Positions 1 through 5,731 of a stretch of DNA of 13,124 nucleotides are shown piece by piece. The stretch is taken from NCBI GenBank assembly GCA_039024375.1, contig JBCCQK010000205.1, forward strand, positions 1 through 13,124. The letters are read 5' to 3'. The stretch's first letter is position 1. Each line of letters starts with the position of its first letter. The notes beneath the pieces were generated by a model that ran no database searches, was not told the DNA's origin, and saw only the letters and a list, made by a program, of their open reading frames with translations. Made by a program: the position numbers and the translations under genes. The DNA is from JAFMDF01 sp039024375 (GTDB taxonomy: Bacteria; Bacteroidota; Bacteroidia; Chitinophagales; Saprospiraceae).

Positions 1-89
1 ATGCACTTGGTGATAAGGATTGCGATTGTGGGACTTACGAGAGAGTGGTAAAAGCGATAAAATATACGATTCACATTAATAATAAATGA
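1..89 (+). CDS. 3' end of an unidentified CDS (partial)
   Basis: The reading frame is open from the window edge (codons from base 3) to a TGA at 87-89, giving about 28 residues that end ...YERVVKAIKYTIHINNK. It contains a CDC motif near the start of the visible part. The stop overlaps the ATG of the next gene as ATGA (86-89), a typical arrangement for translational coupling, and this is the main reason to believe the fragment is a real gene end. Too little is visible to name a family. Its function is unknown. Confidence 0.5.
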   Translation, partial: ALGDKDCDCGTYERVVKAIKYTIHINNK

Positions 90-463
90 TTGCTATAAAA
101 CTGATGTACGCCGCCAACATCGTGGTAGCTGGCTGGATAAGTATTTCTAGTTTATTTTTCCCCAAAAGAGCGGTCCACACCGTTTTTGAGCATAATTTTG
201 CCTATTCGGAGGCTATTCGATTGGTCGGTGCACTGTGGTGGGCCATTTTTCTTCTCTCTATTTTAGGGCTCTTCTTCCCCATGCGGATGAGTCTTACTTT
301 ACTATTCCAACTAATTTACAAAGGGTCTTGGCTGTTGGTCGCTGCTTTACCAGCAGCGTTGAACCAGCAAGCCTACCCTAGAGGCATGGCCGTTTGTTTT
401 GTAATTTGGGTATTAGTACTCCCATTTGTAATTCCTTGGAAATACCTATTCGGGGGAGACTGA
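86..463 (+). CDS. Small four-helix integral membrane protein, function unknown
   Basis: This is a 125-residue, strongly hydrophobic protein with about four predicted membrane segments: roughly residues 6-25, 45-63, 68-87 and 100-117. It has no signal peptide distinct from the first helix and no catalytic motif that I recognise. The ending VLPFVIPWKYLF and the central RLVGALWWAIFLLSILG are reminiscent of small uncharacterised membrane proteins common in Bacteroidota, but I cannot name a family. Its start overlaps the stop of the upstream CDS by four bases (ATGA), so the two are probably one operon. The AraC-type gene begins 28 bases downstream, so co-transcription with it is possible. The gene call is fairly secure; the function is open. 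Confidence 0.75.
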   Translation: MIAIKLMYAANIVVAGWISISSLFFPKRAVHTVFEHNFAYSEAIRLVGALWWAIFLLSILGLFFPMRMSLTLLFQLIYKGSWLLVAALPAALNQQAYPRGMAVCFVIWVLVLPFVIPWKYLFGGD

Positions 464-491
464 TTTCCGTATATTTGTGGTTAAAAATAGG

Positions 492-1343
492 ATGCCTGCT
501 ACCGATATTCCGAATTATCAACTCTACGGACAAGTAACTAAGCCCTGCGCAGACTTAGAAGTTCACATCCAAACCATCGACGCCTTCAACGAAAAGTTTG
601 GCCATTTTCACCACGCCCACCGACACCCCGATTTGTACCAAATTTCGTGGATAACGGCAGGTTCTGGACAACATTCTATCGACACAGAGGCCTACGAACT
701 CCAACCCAACTCGCTCTACGTTTTGTCACCGAGCATTGTTCATACTTGCCACAGCAGTACCAATTTGGCGGGCTACGTTCTCCACTTTTCTCCCAGTTTT
801 TTGTCCAATAAATATCTCGAGGGTTTTCAGAGTAGCTTTCAAGTGCATCAAGTTAGCGCAACTGATTACGAACTAGTTAATTTTGTTTTCCAACAAATTC
901 ATAGAGAATTTAATCAAGTACAAACAGGCAGTCAACAGATTATTCGAGCTATGATAATAACTCTATTAGCCTACCTCGAACGTTCCTCTTTTGCTGCCAA
1001 GTCCATCGCAGATGCAAGTAATGCTATGGGGCTGAGTCAGCAATTTCAACAATTGGTCAATCAATATTTCTCCACCGAAAAGCGCCTATCCTTTTACGCT
1101 CAGCAATTGCATATCAGTACGGTTTACTTAAAAGAAGTCATTAAAGAAATGACGGGAATCTCCGCCAGCGAGGTGATTCAAAAACGAATTATCCTAGAAG
1201 CTAAGCGGCAACTTATTTACAGCCAATTGACCGTCTCTGAAATTGCGTACCGTTTGGGATTTTCGGATGCCAACTACTTTTTCAAATATTTTAAGCGGTA
1301 CACGGGAAAGTCACCAGGAAGTTATCGAAAAGAACGAAAATAG
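492..1343 (+). CDS. AraC-family transcriptional regulator (cupin-like N-terminus)
   Basis: This is a 283-residue cytoplasmic DNA-binding regulator. The N-terminal half (about 35-90) has the histidine-rich cupin-like signature HFHHAHRHPDLYQISWITAG followed by LSPSIVHT, as in AraC proteins that sense a small ligand. The C-terminal 95 residues carry the double helix-turn-helix: AQQLHISTVYLKEVIKEMTG (first HTH) and VSEIAYRLGFSDANYFFKYFKRYTGKSPGSYR (second HTH, ending in the family signature). A GTG five codons upstream (477) is possible, but the ATG at 492 gives a better start in an AAAATAGG context. It is followed, 109 bases on, by the DUF3291 gene, a plausible target or operon partner. The ligand and regulon are not visible. 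A second, divergent AraC gene lies at 2173-3027. Confidence 0.9.
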   Translation: MPATDIPNYQLYGQVTKPCADLEVHIQTIDAFNEKFGHFHHAHRHPDLYQISWITAGSGQHSIDTEAYELQPNSLYVLSPSIVHTCHSSTNLAGYVLHFSPSFLSNKYLEGFQSSFQVHQVSATDYELVNFVFQQIHREFNQVQTGSQQIIRAMIITLLAYLERSSFAAKSIADASNAMGLSQQFQQLVNQYFSTEKRLSFYAQQLHISTVYLKEVIKEMTGISASEVIQKRIILEAKRQLIYSQLTVSEIAYRLGFSDANYFFKYFKRYTGKSPGSYRKERK

Positions 1344-1452
1344 TGTAGGGCAATGTGAAAATCTTTACCAACACATTTACCTAAAAACCCACCAATCTTA
1401 CCTATACTGGCGCCTACTTTCCTTTTACTTTTGTAAAAAGAAAATATTCAGC

Positions 1453-1887
1453 ATGGCAAAAAAACACCTCGCCCAAATCAATATCGCCCAAATGAAGGCG
1501 GCCAAAGAGGACCCCATTATGAAAGAGTTTGTAGATTTTCTCGACCCCGTGAATAAATTGGCCGAAGAAAGTCCAGGTTTTGTTTGGCGCTTAGTCGGCG
1601 AACCTACCGAACCGTCACCTTGGGAAGATAGGGTGATTATCAATATGTCCGTCTGGGAAAACCTCGAATCGCTCAAAAACTTTACCTACCAAACAGCGCA
1701 CAGTTACTTTGTCAAAAGCAGAAAAAAGTGGTTCCATTTGATGGACAAGCCGCACTATGTGCTTTGGTGGGTCGATGCGGAACGTATTCCCTCGTTAGCG
1801 GAAGCAGCGGAAAAGTTAGCACTGTTAGATGAAGTTGGGCCAAGTGCCGATGCGTTCACCTTTGCGAAGCCGTTCTATTTGGAGTAG
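1453..1887 (+). CDS. DUF3291 family protein (dimeric ferredoxin-like / ABM-type fold)
   Basis: A 144-residue protein matching DUF3291 in pattern: an N-terminal strand (LAQINIAQMKA), a helix with FVDFLDPVNKLAEESPGFVWRL, then W-E-D-R-V-I-I-N-M-S-V-W-E-N-L-E-S-L-K-N-F-T-Y and a C-terminal RKKWFHLMDKPHYVLWWV segment. DUF3291 proteins resemble the dimeric alpha-beta barrel of antibiotic biosynthesis monooxygenases and heme-degrading enzymes; no reaction is established for the family. No signal peptide is seen. The frame is open upstream to 1243, but that part overlaps the AraC gene in another frame and does not resemble the family, so the ATG at 1453 is preferred. Its neighbour upstream is the AraC regulator, a common Bacteroidota pairing, which suggests local control. 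Confidence 0.85.
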   Translation: MAKKHLAQINIAQMKAAKEDPIMKEFVDFLDPVNKLAEESPGFVWRLVGEPTEPSPWEDRVIINMSVWENLESLKNFTYQTAHSYFVKSRKKWFHLMDKPHYVLWWVDAERIPSLAEAAEKLALLDEVGPSADAFTFAKPFYLE

Positions 1888-1934
1888 GGATTAGAGAAGC
1901 GAGACTTTTAGAGATAGCGTCAATAATTACCACT

Positions 1935-1966
1935 AAAAAAGCCCTTCAAAAGCAAACTTTCGAAGG
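1935..1966 (-). terminator. Intrinsic-terminator-like hairpin oriented for minus-strand transcripts
   Basis: CCTTCAAAAG (1943-1952) and CTTTCGAAGG (1957-1966) form a 10-bp stem around a 4-nt loop. Read on the minus strand the one imperfect pair becomes G-U, the loop is TTTG, and the stem is followed by a run of six T (AAAAAA on +, 1935-1940). Read on the plus strand there is an A-C mismatch and no T-run. The hairpin therefore suits minus-strand transcription, although no minus-strand gene is seen next to it. It could still act weakly for the DUF3291 gene, which ends 47 bases upstream. Confidence 0.55.
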
Positions 1967-2091
1967 ACCTGGTTGTGGGATTTGAAAACTAAATATACGT
2001 TTATAGGCAGACCTCATTATTAGATGAAGCGTTCATTACAGAAAGTGGGTAATCATTTTGCTTTTTGACCAGATAACTGGTTTTAATCTTT

Positions 2092-2130
2092 GAACTAGAC
2101 AATAAGTCCGTTATATTTTTTGTCTAGTTC
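2092..2130 (+). promoter_or_regulatory. Perfect 11-bp inverted repeat upstream of the second AraC gene
   Basis: GAACTAGACAA (2092-2102) and TTGTCTAGTTC (2120-2130) are perfect inverted copies separated by 17 bases. The right arm overlaps the possible -33 box (TTTG, 2119-2122) of the downstream AraC-family gene. Dyads of this kind next to regulator genes are often autoregulatory operators, and that is the inference here. A transcription attenuator hairpin is the alternative, but no T-run follows the right arm. Confidence 0.5.
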
Positions 2131-2149
2131 TATTATTGTAGAACTTTTG
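2119..2149 (+). promoter_or_regulatory. Candidate Bacteroidota promoter for the second AraC gene
   Basis: TTTG (2119-2122) and AACTTTTG (2142-2149, seven of eight matches to TAnnTTTG) are separated by 19 bases, the usual spacing for Bacteroidota -33/-7 elements. Transcription would begin around 2156, giving a leader of only about 17 bases before the ATG at 2173. The first base of the -7 box does not match, so this is tentative. Confidence 0.35.
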
Positions 2150-2165
2150 ACTTTTTAAAAAGTTC
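2141..2165 (+). promoter_or_regulatory. Second inverted repeat just upstream of the AraC start codon
   Basis: GAACTTTT (2141-2148) and AAAAGTTC (2158-2165) are perfect 8-bp inverted copies with a 9-base spacer. The overlapping CTTTTTAAAAAG (2151-2162) is itself a 12-bp palindrome. The dyad covers the candidate -7 box and start site and ends eight bases before the ATG, a position where a bound protein would block transcription. It shares GAAC...GAC wording with the 2092-2130 repeat. Confidence 0.45.
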
Positions 2166-2172
2166 ATTCCAT

Positions 2173-3027
2173 ATGCATACCATTAAAAAATACCAAAATG
2201 TTCACCATGACCACTACGTGACCTTTGACATCAAACGCATGGAAGACGTCTATGAGAAAACAAACGGACAAGCCGACGAACCACACCGACACGATTACTA
2301 CACGATTTTAGTAGTCAAACAAGCCAAAGGAAAACACCTTATCGACTTTCACGAGTTTCAATTAGCACCACAGCAAGTCTATTTTGTTAGCCCCGACCAA
2401 GTCCACCAAATCGTTGAATACGAAAAATCCTACGGCTGTGTCCTCACTTTTTCTCCACAGTTTATGGTAGAAAATGGCATCGAGCGGTGCTTTATCGAGG
2501 ATTTACACCTTTTTCAAGATTATGGCTTCTCTCCCCCACTCTCCCTCGACGATGCGGAATTAGGCAAACTTCGACAGTTGACCGATGAAATGTTTCTTTT
2601 TAAAAAGGCCCAACAAAAATTTAGCTACCAAGCTGTCGGGGCCTTGCTAAAACTATTTCTCATCTATTGCAATAATGCTTGTTCGCTTCCAAAAGAAGCG
2701 AATACTCAAAACGTGCAAGCCTCCGTTGTTTTGCTGAGAAGTTTTAAGGATTTGTTAGAAAAAAATATCAAGGAGTGGCACAAAGTCCAACAGTACGCTG
2801 CTGCTTTGCACATTACTTCCGACTATCTAAATGCTTCCGTCAAATCTTTAACCGGCAAAAGCGCCAAAGAACATATTCAAAGCCGACTGCTTATTACCGC
2901 TAAACGATTGCTGCGCTTTTCAAACTTAACGAATAAGGAAATTGCTTATGAGTTGGGCTTTTCGGAACCCGCCAATTTTAGTCAGTTTTTTAAAAAATGT
3001 GTGGGGGTGGCACCGTCAAAATGGTAA
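2173..3027 (+). CDS. AraC-family transcriptional regulator, second copy
   Basis: A 284-residue regulator with the same layout as the one at 492-1343 but clearly divergent. A cupin-like N-terminal sensor domain carries PHRHDYYTILVVKQAKGKHLIDF (about 38-60) and YFVSPDQVHQI (70-80). The C-terminal AraC DNA-binding domain carries YAAALHITSDYLNASVKSLTGKSAKEHIQSRL and NKEIAYELGFSEPANFSQFFKKCVGVAPSKW. The protein ends directly after the APSKW of the family signature, slightly short but not obviously broken. The ATG at 2173 lies eight bases after a dyad, which fits a short leader and autoregulation. No gene follows it closely except the WYL remnant, so its target is unknown. Confidence 0.9.
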   Translation: MHTIKKYQNVHHDHYVTFDIKRMEDVYEKTNGQADEPHRHDYYTILVVKQAKGKHLIDFHEFQLAPQQVYFVSPDQVHQIVEYEKSYGCVLTFSPQFMVENGIERCFIEDLHLFQDYGFSPPLSLDDAELGKLRQLTDEMFLFKKAQQKFSYQAVGALLKLFLIYCNNACSLPKEANTQNVQASVVLLRSFKDLLEKNIKEWHKVQQYAAALHITSDYLNASVKSLTGKSAKEHIQSRLLITAKRLLRFSNLTNKEIAYELGFSEPANFSQFFKKCVGVAPSKW

Positions 3028-3044
3028 GGCTCAAGTAAACAAGG

Positions 3045-3314
3045 TGTTGGATTGAACAATTAATTGCCCGAAACAAAGACACTTCACTAGTTGTTGCCTA
3101 TCAGCAAGCAATGGAAAAAATTAAAGCCGTATTGCGATGCAATGAAAAAGACAAAGCAGCTTTACTCGCCGAGCGAATTGTTTTTAGAAACAATCAAGAC
3201 AACGACCAAACCAGTAACTATCTTTCCCAACTGCAATTAGCGCTGACCAATTATCAAGTCGTCCGCATCGAATACACGACCTACCAACAAAAAACGGCGG
3301 TGCGTCAAATATAA
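3045..3314 (+). pseudogene. Remnant of a YafY/WYL-domain transcriptional regulator
   Basis: From a stop at 3036 the frame is open to TAA 3312-3314 and reads WIEQLIARNKDTSLVV, then AYQQAMEKIKAVLRCNEKDKA, then LLAERIVFRNN, then NYLSQLQLALTNYQVVRIEY. This matches the middle of YafY-type regulators: the linker helices after the N-terminal helix-turn-helix and the first strand of the WYL domain. The N-terminal DNA-binding domain is absent, and the sequence stops where RNIEP-type WYL sequence should continue. An ATG at 3111 would give a 67-residue peptide, but as a family member it is truncated at both ends and almost certainly non-functional. The assignment rests on my memory of the family pattern, not on a search. 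Confidence 0.6.
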
Positions 3315-3369
3315 TGCTGGCTGTTCCAGCGTGATAATATGTCGGTAGCTGTTTAATTATTTGAAATGG

Positions 3370-3386
3370 TCGTGCCGTAGGTACGA
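3370..3386. repeat. Short imperfect palindrome of the CGTGCC...GGTACG type
   Basis: TCGTGCC (3370-3376) and GGTACGA (3380-3386) form a seven-pair stem with one G-T wobble around GTA. From memory, similar GTGCCGTAGG(C/T)ACG elements are dispersed in some Bacteroidota genomes as palindromic repeats. Only one copy is visible here, so repeat status cannot be shown from this window. Confidence 0.3.
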
Positions 3387-3537
3387 TTTAGGATATACTA
3401 TATCTGCAACAAATAATTGCCGTTTTGCCAATCTTTCAAATCAATATTTATTCTTTTTCGATAATTTTTATATCTAAACACCCACAATTGAGGGGGGAAA
3501 GAAACCACTATTAGTTTAGAGATTTGCATTTGTCATC

Positions 3538-3587
3538 GCCCAAATTTTTCTTTCATGCAAAATACTAGTTACGAATTAAAATTGGGC
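3538..3587 (+). promoter_or_regulatory. Inverted repeat upstream of the candidate RiPP precursor
   Basis: GCCCAAATTTT (3538-3548) and AAAATTGGGC (3578-3587) pair as a 10-bp stem with one bulged A. The right arm overlaps the only -7-like box in the region (TAAAATTG, 3577-3584) and ends 29 bases before the precursor ATG. It could be an operator or a 5' leader hairpin. No protein is identified as binding it. Confidence 0.35.
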
Positions 3588-3616
3588 ACATTTCAAAATT
3601 AGCAAACTTAAAAACT

Positions 3617-4501
3617 ATGGCAATTAAAAAAGGGCTAAAGATGGATGCTTTTGTGAATAGCGTTCGTCCCGACCCCAATTCTTCCGAAAAATTGCAATTG
3701 CTTCAAGGTTTCCTAGGAAAGTCTAATGTAGATGGACACGTTCGTATCTACTTTGACGAAGCGTTGAACAATTTTGTAGAAATTCCTGAAAACGACATCA
3801 TCCACGCTTTACCGTGCGATAAATCGGAAAATCCACTTGGCGGTTGTCGGGTATGGGTGAAAAAATCGACCGTTGTTACTTTCGGAAACCCTCAAATGGG
3901 TAACCGTCCTAAATCCTCATTTATGGAGGGGGATATTATGTCGGCTTACAGAAATGCGGGAATGGCAGGGTTGACCCCTTTTCCTGATGGCCCCATCGGT
4001 GGCCCTGGTAATCCTAATCCTTTCCCTAATCCTCAATCGTTAGTAGATGGCTGTCCAAGTAGGATGATTGACTGTGGTGTGCCGAACGTACCCAATGGAC
4101 CTAAACCACCTATTGGACCGTCGTTAATCGATGGTTGCCCCAGTATCAACCAAATCTGTATTACTCGAAATCTACAGAATTGCTTGACCGAGAATTGGCC
4201 ACCGAAGACTTTTTTCCAAGCAACGTGTTTTCGCACCTGTCAGCAGGTATCTTGTTTCCGCACCTGCTTCCAGCCGACTTGCTTCCAAACTTGTCAGCAA
4301 CCTTCTTGTTTTCGAACTTGTTTCCAACCGACCTGTTTAGGGCCTCTTTGTGGTCAAAAATTACCAACCATTAACGACCCTGGTTGTAACGATGCACAGT
4401 ACATAACTGGGTTCAATGGGCCTTCTCCAGTCATCAATACAGGTGGTGGTTTAGTAAACAGAGGCGGTTTCACAGGAAATTTCAATCCTTACTTTTCTTA
4501 G
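3617..4501 (+). CDS. Candidate lanthipeptide-type RiPP precursor with Cys-rich repeats
   Basis: A 294-residue protein that I propose as the substrate of the enzymes downstream. Residues 1-27 are polar. Residues 28-90 form a compact domain with GHVRIYFDEALNNFVEIP and PLGGCRVWVKK, a likely leader or enzyme-recognition domain. Residues 112-170 are a Gly/Pro/Asn-rich linker. SLVDGCPSRMIDC (141-153) and SLIDGCPSINQIC (169-181) are a near repeat. Residues 203-240 hold four 9-residue repeats [T/S]CF[R/Q]TC[Q/F]Q[P/V] plus a final TC. There are 18 Cys in all; nine of the ten at 204-245 directly follow Thr or Ser. The tail (258-294) is Gly/Asn-rich. No signal peptide is seen. Ser/Thr dehydration followed by Cys addition would suit the tail. 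The length is far above that of ordinary lanthipeptide precursors. Alternatives are an unmodified disulphide or metal-binding repeat protein. The role is inferred from context. Confidence 0.7.
   Translation: MAIKKGLKMDAFVNSVRPDPNSSEKLQLLQGFLGKSNVDGHVRIYFDEALNNFVEIPENDIIHALPCDKSENPLGGCRVWVKKSTVVTFGNPQMGNRPKSSFMEGDIMSAYRNAGMAGLTPFPDGPIGGPGNPNPFPNPQSLVDGCPSRMIDCGVPNVPNGPKPPIGPSLIDGCPSINQICITRNLQNCLTENWPPKTFFQATCFRTCQQVSCFRTCFQPTCFQTCQQPSCFRTCFQPTCLGPLCGQKLPTINDPGCNDAQYITGFNGPSPVINTGGGLVNRGGFTGNFNPYFS
4223..4336 (+). repeat. 27-base tandem repeat encoding the 9-residue Cys motif
   Basis: Four in-frame units (4223-4249, 4250-4276, 4277-4303, 4304-4330) plus a six-base partial unit encode TCFRTCQQV, SCFRTCFQP, TCFQTCQQP, SCFRTCFQP and TC. 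Units 2 and 4 are identical in protein but differ at third codon positions, and an 18-residue higher-order period is visible. Synonymous divergence between copies suggests the protein pattern is kept by selection rather than by recent duplication. Confidence 0.85.
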
Positions 4502-4531
4502 TAAAGCGACTGAAAACGTAGTAAGGAATTG

Positions 4532-4544
4532 TTAGGACTCCTAA
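4532..4544. repeat. 13-base palindrome TTAGGA-C-TCCTAA
   Basis: A perfect 6-bp dyad with a single central base lies between the precursor stop and the terminator. One central base is too tight for an RNA hairpin, so a dimeric DNA-binding site is the likelier meaning if it has any. Chance is not excluded. Confidence 0.3.
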
Positions 4545-4557
4545 TACCCCTACATTC

Positions 4558-4587
4558 AACAGCGAAGGAAGATACCTTCGCTGTTTT
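4558..4587 (+). terminator. Intrinsic terminator/attenuator between precursor and kinase
   Basis: AACAGCGAAGG (4558-4568) and CCTTCGCTGTT (4575-4585) form a perfect 11-bp stem with loop AAGATA, followed by a short T-run (four T in all at 4584-4587). It sits 57 bases after the precursor stop and only 22 bases before the kinase ATG, leaving no room for a new promoter after it. The enzyme genes therefore probably depend on read-through, which would make the precursor transcript more abundant than the enzyme transcript. Confidence 0.8.
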
Positions 4588-4609
4588 ACGCAAACTATAA
4601 AATATTGTT

Positions 4610-5731
4610 ATGATACTAACCTTCGAAAATATTGCTCATTATCTCCTTGGAGAAGGATTAATCACGTTGCCAGCTATCGTTGACGGCAATTTCAGTGTAA
4701 GAGATATTTCTAGCAGAAACTGTAATTTCGTGATTAATAAGGAATTTCCAGATAAATACCTCGTCAAACAAGTGCGGATGCAAGATGCAGAAAAGACGCA
4801 TACAATGCGAATTGAAGCGACTTGCTACTGGCTTGCCAATAACGACCCGCATTACCAAGTACTTAAAGACTTTTTACCCAAATATTATAAGTACGATTAT
4901 CTAAATCACATTTTGATAATCGAACTTTTGCCTAATACATTTAGCCTACAAGATTATTATTCAAGCAGCCAACGGTTTCCCACGGAAATTGGTCAACAAT
5001 TAGGCGCTTCTTTGGCGGCCTATCATACAAGTCGGGCAGATATGGAGCAAAAAAGCAAAAGCCTCAGCCTGTTTCAAAAAAAAGAACCTTGGATTTTTGA
5101 ACTCATTCGCAATTACCAGAATGGTGCGGCCAATAAGGGGCAAATGCGTCCAGTTGAACAGCAACTATTTCAATTAATTTTTGAGAATCCAACTTTTGTT
5201 GACTTACTAAAATCCGTGACCGAGGAATGGGAAGTGGAGAGTTTAATTCATGGGGACATCAAATTTCCAAATTTTCTAATCAATACTTCTTTCCAACAAG
5301 GAGCCGAATTGGATATTCGATTGATAGATTGGGAATTGGCGGACATTGGCGACCCACTTTGGGACGTTGCGGCTATTTTTCAAAATTATCTTTCTTTTTG
5401 GGTACACTATGGAAAAGAAAACAATAGCACCCACTCCCATACGATTGAATTGCATCAGCTACAGCCTACGGTGGCTACTTTTTGGAATAGCTACGTAGCT
5501 AACAGAAATTGGTCAAAGGAGGCAGCCGACCAGCAATTAGAAAAAGCTATTCGGTTCACCGCCTTAAAATTAATTCATACTTGCTTCGAGGCGACCCCTC
5601 ACGCGAAACACTTACCCAAATTTTGTGCTCAGTTTTTGCAACTCAGCCTAAACCTGCTCCAGTATCCTCAAGCAACTATTGAAGAGATATTGGGCATTCC
5701 AACCACGAAATATCATGCAGTCTATGCCTAA
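4610..5731 (+). CDS. APH-fold phosphotransferase, putative lanthipeptide Ser/Thr kinase
   Basis: A 373-residue protein kinase-like enzyme of the aminoglycoside phosphotransferase fold. A probable ATP-binding lysine lies in YLVKQ (K53) with a partner Glu in RIEAT (E69). The hinge region is ILIIELLP (101-108). The catalytic loop is HGDIKFPN (214-221, with D216 and N221) and the metal-binding Asp is in IDWELADIGDPLWDVA (D240). All key residues are present, so it should be active. In class V lanthipeptide and thioviridamide-type clusters an APH-like kinase acts with a HopA1-family protein, and the model is that it phosphorylates precursor Ser/Thr residues for elimination. The ATG at 4610 follows the terminator by 22 bases; its end overlaps the HopA1 gene. 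Small-molecule phosphorylation is the alternative, but the neighbours favour a peptide substrate. Confidence 0.85.
   Translation: MILTFENIAHYLLGEGLITLPAIVDGNFSVRDISSRNCNFVINKEFPDKYLVKQVRMQDAEKTHTMRIEATCYWLANNDPHYQVLKDFLPKYYKYDYLNHILIIELLPNTFSLQDYYSSSQRFPTEIGQQLGASLAAYHTSRADMEQKSKSLSLFQKKEPWIFELIRNYQNGAANKGQMRPVEQQLFQLIFENPTFVDLLKSVTEEWEVESLIHGDIKFPNFLINTSFQQGAELDIRLIDWELADIGDPLWDVAAIFQNYLSFWVHYGKENNSTHSHTIELHQLQPTVATFWNSYVANRNWSKEAADQQLEKAIRFTALKLIHTCFEATPHAKHLPKFCAQFLQLSLNLLQYPQATIEEILGIPTTKYHAVYA

Larger units (their letters stand above)
3315..3616. other. 302-base intergenic region before the candidate RiPP precursor
   Basis: No gene is seen. The stretch holds a small hairpin GCTGG-CTGTT-CCAGC (3316-3330) right after the WYL remnant, a dyad CGTGCC-GTA-GGTACG (3371-3385), a 13-bp palindrome GATATA-C-TATATC (3392-3404), a purine run GAGGGGGGAAAG around 3490-3501, and an imperfect inverted repeat at 3538-3587. 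A possible -7 box TAAAATTG (3577-3584, seven of eight) has no convincing -33 partner. The promoter of the precursor operon must lie in this region or upstream of it. Confidence 0.6.

Noticed and set aside
477..491. GTG start five codons upstream of the first AraC gene
   Set aside because: The ATG at 492 is the stronger codon and the five extra residues add nothing recognisable.
1243..1452. Long N-terminal extension of the DUF3291 frame overlapping the AraC gene
   Set aside because: It overlaps the conserved AraC DNA-binding domain in another frame and does not resemble the family; the ATG at 1453 starts at the expected family N-terminus.
4223..4336. CRISPR-like or non-coding tandem array
   Set aside because: Units are contiguous 27-mers without spacers, stay in frame and vary mostly at third positions, so they are protein-coding repeats.
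4033..4374. Open frames on both strands inside the precursor gene
   Set aside because: They are products of the biased, repetitive codons of the Cys-rich region and show no independent family features.
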